From Thinopyrum elongatum (taxonomy: Eukaryota; Streptophyta; Magnoliopsida; Poales; Poaceae), in contig CM022303.1 in NCBI GenBank assembly GCA_011799875.1, positions 192,249,700-192,313,699 on the forward strand: a stretch of DNA of 64,000 bases, written 5' to 3'. This document shows positions 57,530 to 64,000 of this stretch, piece by piece. The notes beneath the pieces were generated by a model, which did no database searches, was not told where the DNA came from, and was given only the letters and a program-made list of their open reading frames with translations. Position 1 is the first letter of the stretch. Each line of letters opens with the position of its first letter. Made by a program: the position numbers and the translations under genes.

Positions 57530-58530
57530 GTAAAAGAGCCCGTGTGTTGCAACATATTTTTTTTTTTATAATCTTCAATAGCCATGATCGCATTTTGCTG
57601 TATCACCGAGATACACTATCACTCTTAATTTCATGAAATAATGAAAAAAAAATAAACTCATAAACATATTTGAAATCATGAACATTTTTCAAATTCATGA
57701 ACACTTTTACAAATTTTTGAACATTTTCTAAAATCAAGAACATTATTTGAATTCATGAACAATTTATACTATTTGCAAATATATTTTTAAGATTGTGGAC
57801 ATTTTTTAAACAATTTTCTTGAATCGGCGAACATTTCTTGAATGGACTAACATTGTTTTGAAAACTAGTGGAACAAATTTTGAAATTCACGAACATTATT
57901 TTATTTAATGAACATTTTTTGAATCAGCGAACATTTTATGATGAATAAACTATTTTGTAAGTCACAAACAGTTTTTGAATTTTTAGGACGTTTTTCATTC
58001 ATGAATACTTTTTGAATTCATGAAATTTTGTTCAATTGCATTAACATTTTTTAATACATGAACATTTTTTTATTTTCTGAACATTTCTTTTCAAAATTTG
58101 GAACATTATTTGAATAAGCAAACATTTTAAAAAATCGCAAACATTTTTTGAATCCACAAATATTTTATGATTAATTAAACATTTTATTTCCAAATTCTCA
58201 TTCGTTTTAGTTTTCGGAACTTTTTTGAAGTCCCAAATTATTTAAAGTAGAAAAAAATAAATGGAAAAGAAAAAGAAAAAAATGAAAAATGAAATTTAAA
58301 GAACAGGCCGCCCAGAGATGGGCCGGCCCAAACGGGCACGCTGCGTTTTTTCCCAGCGCGCAAAGCGCGGTATAGGATGTCCCTACTACATGGGTCGGCC
58401 CAAGCAGGGGATTCCCTTGTGTGAAACATTTTCTATCACTTATAGGTGGCATTGGTGGGTAATTTTTTGTAACTTTGGGGGAAATTTCCATGATGTACCG
58501 CAAGAAGCAATAGCCCCTTTATTATTACGT
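57530..58530 (+). repeat. Composite repeat R2
   Basis: Starts near CTAGTAAAAGAGCCCGTG (57528). An AT-rich minisatellite of GAACATTTTTTGAAT-type units (57650-58200) precedes an A/G-rich tract (58240-58300), then GGGCCGGCCCA (58320-58330) and GCGC words. The right limit near AATAGCCCCTTTATTATTA resembles an inverted copy of the left end. Confidence 0.6.
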
Positions 58531-58667
58531 ATAGATACACTGACAGTTCAATACCTTGGTACATACATGCTAACCTGTGTAAATAATATTAGCATATGAA
58601 CAAACATGATGTATTTGTCTTCTGTTTTAGATAGATGACTGTATTACATGCTAAAAGTCTTAACTGC

Positions 58668-58870
58668 TCAAGAATTCGTATAAATGCCTCCCATGTCGCC
58701 GCTCTTCCCGCCGAAGGGGATGGACGAGCCGAAGAACTCGGCGAAGATGTCCTCGGCGTTCCGCGGGTTGAACCAGAATGCAGCAGGCCCGTTGGTGCCC
58801 GTGGAGAACCCCGGCGACAGCACTTGCTCCTTGAGCCCCTCCTGCCCGTACTGGTCGTCACCGCACGCTT
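58668..58870 (-). pseudogene. DnaJ/HSP40 (DNAJB/Sis1-type) gene fragment
   Basis: Minus-strand frame containing DQYGQEGLKEQV, the end of a J-domain region. The Gly/Phe linker signature FNPRNAEDIFAEFFGSS and PFGG follow. These are diagnostic of type II HSP40 co-chaperones. The HPD motif and the C-terminal substrate-binding domains are absent, so only one exon-sized piece is present. A minus-strand GC-rich stretch to about 59165 may be fused to it, but is not recognisable. Confidence 0.75.
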
Positions 58871-58889
58871 CTGCGGATCGCATGGACTC

Positions 58890-60370
58890 TATGGTTTGTG
58901 AGGAAATAGAGAGGGGCGGTTGTGGATCGTAGGAAGGGAATCGAGAAGGTCAACTAGGGGCTGCGATGCGGGCGCCGGGGAGGACGACGAAGTGGAGAGG
59001 GGATGCGGGAGGTTGGGTATGGTTGCGAACCGAAGAGGAGGGAGGTTGGGAGTAAGGGGACGATGTGGGGAAAGGACGCCGGCTTTTAGAAATAAACCGG
59101 TGGAAAGAAAATCAGGAGAGGAGAGGGGATCGGTGGGAGGGGGTCGGGGGGTATGAAGCGACGGTACCACCTACCAACTCCTCAACTAGGAGTAGAGAAT
59201 TTCCAAAGCTCATTGTTTAGACCTATTTGGAATCCGTATTAGTATATAGTGCATATCCACCTCACAATATTTATGGACTTGCCGAGTACCTCCTATACTC
59301 ATCCATTTGTATTCTGGAGCTCGATGCCTTGAAGGAGATCTCGCTGGAGGGGAGAGACTACATTGACAATGAAGGATGTTACAACGGAAACTCATGATTA
59401 CATCAATTATGAAGAAGATCATGATGGAAACACAGTTACGAAGGACATCAAGATGTGGAACCAAGAGCTAGTGCACCACAACAGAGTCTTGAGTCACATG
59501 ACTAGTATAGACCACAAGTTGTACCTCTAGAGCTATGAGCTTGTAGTTAAGCACGGTTGGTTCTTCTTGCAAGTTTAGTTGGTCTTTGTATAAAAAAACT
59601 CATGCTCCAGTTCTTGTAAGTGAAAGCTTGTACACTCTTGGTATGTAATTTAGTTTCTGTAATGAAATGGCACATTCACTTTTACTGTTGTACTACTCTA
59701 ATGGGTGTGCTGGTTGGGAAATTATGTCTCTCTAACGATATACTAAGACTAGCACACTACATCCCGTAGTGGCGTGCGAGGGTTGCCGCACCGTTGGAGG
59801 CGCACCTACGAGTAAGAACATGACACGTGACAAATGGTCGGCTTTCAAACGTGTGGTCAATGGACTAACTTGCAGAACAAGTCATCCAACTCCTTAGTGG
59901 AGACTTTTTACAAAGGTGGCCCGAAGACTTTCATCTCAGACGATAGTAAAGCTACATGACTCATTCGAAGGAGGCTTCTAAGTCTCCACTCAGAAGAAAC
60001 AAGTTGGGTTGAGCACACACACGAAAACTTCAATCTCATCTTTAATCTAGGCCCACCTTGATACTCTTGTTTGCCCTATGACTCAGGTAGAAGAAGAATT
60101 AAACTAGTAAACAAAAATCTGCATGAGAACTTCAAATTCCTCGCAGGGGAATTCCGAAGAATTTCATTGTCACCATAATTTTTAGAAATCATTACTCTTC
60201 TATAAAACTAAATCCTCAGGGACTTTCACATGTGTATACTCATAAACACATTGGTCGCTTAACTGTTTATCATTAATAATCCAAAATGCTAGAGGGGACA
60301 CTATATGCACTTACAAAAATGTTGAATGGAACTTGAAAACATGGTGCATGAAGTATTAGATGTATAATCA
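58890..60370. other. Non-coding region
   Basis: 58900-59160 is GGGA-rich; the opposite-strand Pro/Ser-rich frame is a composition effect. 59170-60370 has no recognisable gene or repeat unit. Confidence 0.35.
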
Positions 60371-60379
60371 TCTGCGCCT

Positions 60380-61170
60380 GTTTTTTTACGTGCTTTGCTG
60401 ACCATTTTTCTTTCTCTATTTTTAGACAAATACACGATGTATTTTAGAGATACATGAACACTTATTTCCAAACATAAAAAAATTAAATTATTTTACTTAG
60501 TTTTTGAAAATTTTAGTTTGCAAAATATTTAAAAAAATTGTGAATTTAAAAAAAAAATCTACACGTGTTTGAAAATACATTCGTGCCATTTTTAAAAAAA
60601 TAATGAAAAATATGAAAATCTGTTCACATAATTTATAAAAAATGTTCATACCATTCAAAAGAATGCACAACATTTAGAAAGTGTTCAAGAAAATGTAAAA
60701 AAATTCACTCAAATTCAAAAAGACATTCATAACATATAAATGAAATCTTTGTGCCTACTAAAAAGTTTGCAACACTTAAAAAAGGTTCACACATTAAAAA
60801 AAACATAAAAATTTGTTTGGATAATTTGAAAAAATGTTCATGACATGAAGAATATAAAAATGCTCATGACATGTAGAAAAACATTTGTTCACTAAAGTCG
60901 AAAGGCTTAAAAACTTTGTAAACATGCAAAAGCAAAAAAGAGAAGAAAAGAAGGTAAAAGCAAAATGAAAAACCAAAATAAAAGGTATAGAAATGCACTG
61001 TAAATGAACAAAAAATCAAGCAAAACTTCCTAAAACCGGATGGAAGGTTTCAAGCTTTTGAAAACCACTTGCAAACTAGCCCCAATGGGCTGGCCCAATC
61101 AGGCAAGCTCTTTTGGCGAGAGTCCGATTCGTCCCTCTTTCGTTTTATTAATAGAGCTTGATCCGTCTCT
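60380..61170 (+). repeat. Composite repeat R3
   Basis: AT-rich units with TTCATGACAT and AAAATTTGT words (60470-60890), an A/G-rich tract (60930-61010), then GGGCTGGCCCA (61088-61098) and GGCGAGAGTCCG. Same three-part order and orientation as R1 and R2. Confidence 0.6.
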
Positions 61171-61329
61171 CAAGAGGTGAGATATAGGAGAGCTCCTAGT
61201 CAGTAGTGCCCATAACACCGACAGCCAAAACGAGTGCTCATGCACGCCCCCTTGTTTGCCGACCCAATGACGTGGGCATCACTTCTTGCTCGGCCGCGCC
61301 CTCCGTTCGTTCACTTGGTTGTCCGTTGA

Positions 61330-61760
61330 CCTTTGACTTTCTTTAAAAAAGTTCATTGAATTGAAAGCAGTTCGCAAATTTGAAAAAAATCATGAAAATA
61401 AGAAGTTCTTGAATTGGAAAAAATGTTCAAAAGTTTGAAAAAGTTCATGAATTAGGGAAAAAAAAGTTCGTTAGTGTAAAAAAAATTCAAGAACTTAAAA
61501 GAATTCATTGATTTAAAAAATTTCAAGAATTTGACAAATAAATAATCGATAAATAAAAACTAAAAACCCAACAAAAAACCAAAAAGGTAAAAGAAAAACC
61601 AAAAGGAAAAAGAACGAAAACAAAAGAAAACACGGCGCAAAAAAGTAGGGGGGCGGTGGGTGCGATAATGGGCCGGCAGCCCACGTACCTCATAGAAAAC
61701 CTGTAAAACTGGCGGTATGGGCGCCGAATAGGAAATGGCGAGAGATATGGCAGATCTTAT
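61330..61760 (+). repeat. Composite repeat R4
   Basis: AAAAGTTCATGAATT-type units (61340-61530), an A-rich tract (61550-61650), then GGGCCGGCAGCCCA (61670-61683) and GGGCGCC near 61718. Confidence 0.6.
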
Positions 61761-61779
61761 TCATCGCGCGGGTCACTGC

Positions 61780-62310
61780 TTTTTTAAAGAAGCCAAAATC
61801 AATTTTTGTCCATCAATATAAAATAATTGTTTTTTTTTAAATTTTGAAAAAAAATCTGAATTCATGATTTTAAAAAAATTCGGGACATTTTTTACAATTC
61901 TATTTTTTTGAAATCCTGATTTTTTAAATAATCAAAAAATGTTCTTGAATTCTATAGTTATTTATCAAATTAAAAAATAAATCATTGATTTTAATATATT
62001 TTTCCTCAAACACAAAAATGCTCATTGAAATTTAAAAAATGTTCATTTTTTTTAATTTGTGACCATTTTCTGAATTTATGAACACTTTTTGCATTAGTGT
62101 ACATTTTTGAAATCCCGAAATTGTTTAAAGAAGCAAAAAACTAAAACAGAAAACAAAACAAAAAAAAGTAACCAAAAAATAGGGGAGCCCTGCCCGACAC
62201 CTGGGCTAGCCCAACTCGCGCGTGGGGAGCGAGGGGGCACGCGTTGCGTTCTTTTCCCGGCGCCCAAAGCTCTTGTGATGTCTACTAGTACAATTAGTAG
62301 AACGCTCGTA
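61780..62310 (+). repeat. Composite repeat R5
   Basis: AATTTTGAAAAAA and TGTTCATTTTTT units (61820-62110), an A-rich tract (62125-62180), then CTGGGCTAGCCCA (62202-62214) and GGCGCCCAAAGC. A possible terminus, TTAGTAGAACGCTCGTAC, near 62294 recalls the left end of R2. Confidence 0.55.
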
Positions 62311-62345
62311 CATTGCTATGGAGCTATAATGCATATAAAGGACTA

Positions 62346-62855
62346 ATGGGTAATCTAATCCATAGTAAGTGGTCGTCACCAACAGCGTGGACAAAATTGA
62401 GCACTGATGGTTCATGGTTAGCAAATGGTCGAGCTGGTGCGGGTATGATTCTCAGGGACCATATGGGCAACATAATTTACTCATCTTGCAGGGAGCTGTT
62501 CACATGCCGTGATGCCCTGGAAGCAGAACTCTGTGCATGTATGGAAGGCCTCTCACTTGCTATTCAACGTACTGATTTGCCAATTCATATTGAGATGGAT
62601 TCGCTCATGGCAGTGAAGATGGTGAATGATAAAGGCATGGATAGGTCAGTCTTTGCTTCTATGATTAGAGAAATCAAGCACCTAAGGTCTCTTTGTATGA
62701 CGACAATCTCTCATGTTTCTCGCAACCATAATTTGGTGAGTGATTGTCTAGCAAAATTTGTAAGAATAGAAGGCAGATCAGTAGTTTGGTTGGGGTCTGG
62801 TATTCCAGAAGTAGTTGATTTATGTAAGAAAGATTGTAATATGGACGTTTCTTAA
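62346..62855 (+). CDS. RNase H-like ORF (plant non-LTR retroelement type)
   Basis: 169 codons from ATG 62346, no internal stop. RNase H (RVT_3) landmarks: STDGSW (Asp), DALEAELCACMEGL (Glu), IEMDSLMAV (Asp) and HNLVSDCLAKF (Asp). The domain is complete. In plants it usually sits at the C-terminus of L1-type LINE polyproteins or in host paralogues. No RT or endonuclease is visible upstream, where repeat R5 begins. It is therefore either a truncated LINE end or a stand-alone copy. Confidence 0.75.
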   Translation: MGNLIHSKWSSPTAWTKLSTDGSWLANGRAGAGMILRDHMGNIIYSSCRELFTCRDALEAELCACMEGLSLAIQRTDLPIHIEMDSLMAVKMVNDKGMDRSVFASMIREIKHLRSLCMTTISHVSRNHNLVSDCLAKFVRIEGRSVVWLGSGIPEVVDLCKKDCNMDVS

Positions 62856-63149
62856 GTGATACTACAAGTCTATTACCGGTTAAAAAAAAGGAATTAAACA
62901 AATGATTAAGCTCGTGTTCACGGTCGAAGCTCGTTTCTCTTGACTGCCTGACCCATCTAGGGCTCGGCCCGACAAAGTAGCCCGACCCATCAGATTTCTA
63001 TCGACTGCCTGACCCATCTGATTTCCTTCCGAGGAATATACGCCGGCCGACACGAGTCCTAGATCTAGGGTTTTCTTTTTCTCCCGGCATACACAAAAGA
63101 AGAGCGGCGGCGGCGGCCGATCGACCTCTCCCACTGTACTGTGATAGAG
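62856..63149 (+). promoter_or_regulatory. Upstream region of the second DUF6598 gene
   Basis: Includes a duplicated GACTGCCTGACCCATCT (62942 and 63004), then TCTAGGGTTTTCTTTTTCTC and a GGCGGCGGCGGCC run, typical of a cereal 5' UTR. No clear TATA box seen. Confidence 0.45.
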
Positions 63150-64000
63150 ATGGATTCATCGTGTGGCGAGTCTTCGGTGCGGGTGAAAGACGGGGAGGAG
63201 CTATGGAAGAACTCCGTCATCCAGGCGCCGACGAGCGTGCTGCAGTCGATGAGGGAAAGGCTTTTCCTACTGGAAATCCAGGAGAAGAAGAAGGAGAAGG
63301 AGAAGACGGAGCAGGAGAAGAAGGAGAAGAAGGAGCGGCTGCGGAAGAGGAAGGAGGAGCAGGCGAAGGAGGAGAAGGAAGAGGAGGAGGAGGAGGAGGA
63401 GAAGGAGCGGCTGCTGAAGGATAAGGCCAAGGCGGATGCTGAAGAAGGCGCGGGGAAATTTAAAGCCAGGGAGAAATCCAAGGCCAAGAGAGCAAAGGAG
63501 AAAGCGGAGAAAGACTGGGCGGGCACTCAAATCACTGCGGCGGTAACCTGTCCGACGGCACTTCCCAAGTTTCAAGCTGCTTTTGCGGAGAAGGTCAGGA
63601 AGGCAAAGGGGAAGAAAGGCAGGGCGAATGCTGAAGAAGCTGCAAGGCCGATTGACCTTGCCCATGGTGCTCTGGAGATAAATATGAGTGGGGAGTCCCC
63701 GATTGAGTTGAAGCCCAGGGAGGAGTTAGGACGGATAACTGAGATTCAGGCGAATCAGATTGTCGAACGATGCGAAGCTCAAGAAGAAGCTGTTGAGGCG
63801 GAGAGAGCAAAGCCGATGGCTACGAGGAAACCCAAGGCCAAGCCTCAAAAACCAGCCAGGCTAACCTCTGAGATGAAGATAGCTCGAGGGACTGCGATGA
63901 TAAGAAAGTTGACGCCTGAAGAGAGGGCCAGGATTATTGCCAAGTCAATGGCTGAAAAATCTGCCAGCAAGGCGGACGAAGCTGTAGATGACAAGGAGAC
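63150..64000 (+). CDS. DUF6598-type gene, first exon (continues past the window)
   Basis: ATG at 63150 opens a frame still open at 64000 (283 codons), so the gene extends beyond the right edge. The N-terminus (MDSSCGESSVRVKDGEELW) is followed by a very charged Lys/Glu coiled-coil stretch (63280-63520). The Lys-rich segment RKPKAKPQKPARLTSEMK, shared with the copy at 46846, follows. From about 63797 to 64000 the DNA nearly matches 46834-47034. The DUF6598 domain exons should lie to the right. The intact long exon suggests this is the parent-like full copy. Confidence 0.72.
   Translation, partial: MDSSCGESSVRVKDGEELWKNSVIQAPTSVLQSMRERLFLLEIQEKKKEKEKTEQEKKEKKERLRKRKEEQAKEEKEEEEEEEEKERLLKDKAKADAEEGAGKFKAREKSKAKRAKEKAEKDWAGTQITAAVTCPTALPKFQAAFAEKVRKAKGKKGRANAEEAARPIDLAHGALEINMSGESPIELKPREELGRITEIQANQIVERCEAQEEAVEAERAKPMATRKPKAKPQKPARLTSEMKIARGTAMIRKLTPEERARIIAKSMAEKSASKADEAVDDKE

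Noticed and set aside
63161..63810. Gly/Glu-rich and Leu/Ser-rich ORFs overlapping the second DUF6598 exon
   Set aside because: They are shadows of the real frame starting at 63150, which stays open to the window edge.
1..64000. CRISPR arrays, tRNA or rRNA genes, bacterial-type operons
   Set aside because: None is visible. The tandem repeats here are satellite-like without spacer structure, and the only tRNA-like sequence is the SINE promoter.

Overview
This window looks like repeat-rich nuclear DNA from a Triticeae grass (wheat, Aegilops or barley type). The evidence is the repeat content: a Sirevirus/Maximus-like copia element, LTRs starting TGATACGTCTCC, the end of an Angela/BARE/WIS-type LTR, Stowaway MITEs with CTCCCTCCGT-type ends, an Au-type SINE, PIF/Harbinger elements and MULEs. 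Family names come from memory of these families, not from a search. No rRNA, tRNA, organellar or CRISPR feature was seen.

Layout. 1-13879: the right part of a very large Ty1/copia element (5' LTR cut by the window edge, broken gag and pol, a third broken ORF with its own promoter-like leader, 3' LTR). It sits inside a minus-strand Ty3/gypsy element (13880-25740: protease, gag, PBS, LTR). The gypsy gag is also split by a complete 8.1 kb MULE (MULE-1, 15337-23404) with 167-bp TIRs and a perfect 9-bp TSD. 25741-28880: CACTA end, Angela-type LTR end, an internally deleted gypsy element and a minisatellite repeat. 28882-32327: a PIF/Harbinger element carrying a Myb-like ORF split by a solo LTR. 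32727-34822: a second Harbinger element carrying the DDE transposase. 35313-42520: a second complete MULE (MULE-2) built like MuDR, with genes converging from long inverted termini. 42529-46800: GC-rich and CCGG-rich satellite-like DNA. 46846-48608: a host-type DUF6598 gene. 48972-54207: a complete short-LTR copia element with TSD ACTTT. 54213-62300: mostly non-coding repeats, MITEs, a SINE, a LINE-like tail and a DnaJ fragment. 62346-62855: an RNase H ORF. 63150 to the end: exon 1 of a second DUF6598 gene whose last 200 bp nearly match the first copy.

How the genes relate. Nearly everything belongs to transposable elements. The most interesting theme is the shared gene order of the two MULEs: small plus-strand gene(s) near the left TIR, then a minus-strand gene for a small GRF-type zinc-finger protein, then the minus-strand mudrA-like transposase. 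In MULE-2 the left side encodes two tandem paralogous small proteins that appear to share one TIR-borne leader exon, and a 271-bp inverted repeat lies where the two transcription units meet. The two Harbinger elements have matching 11-bp ends and TTA TSDs, and each carries one of the two proteins that this superfamily needs. Many ORFs are broken by single nonsense codons that look like CGA-to-TGA or CAG-to-TAG changes, as expected from cytosine-methylation decay.
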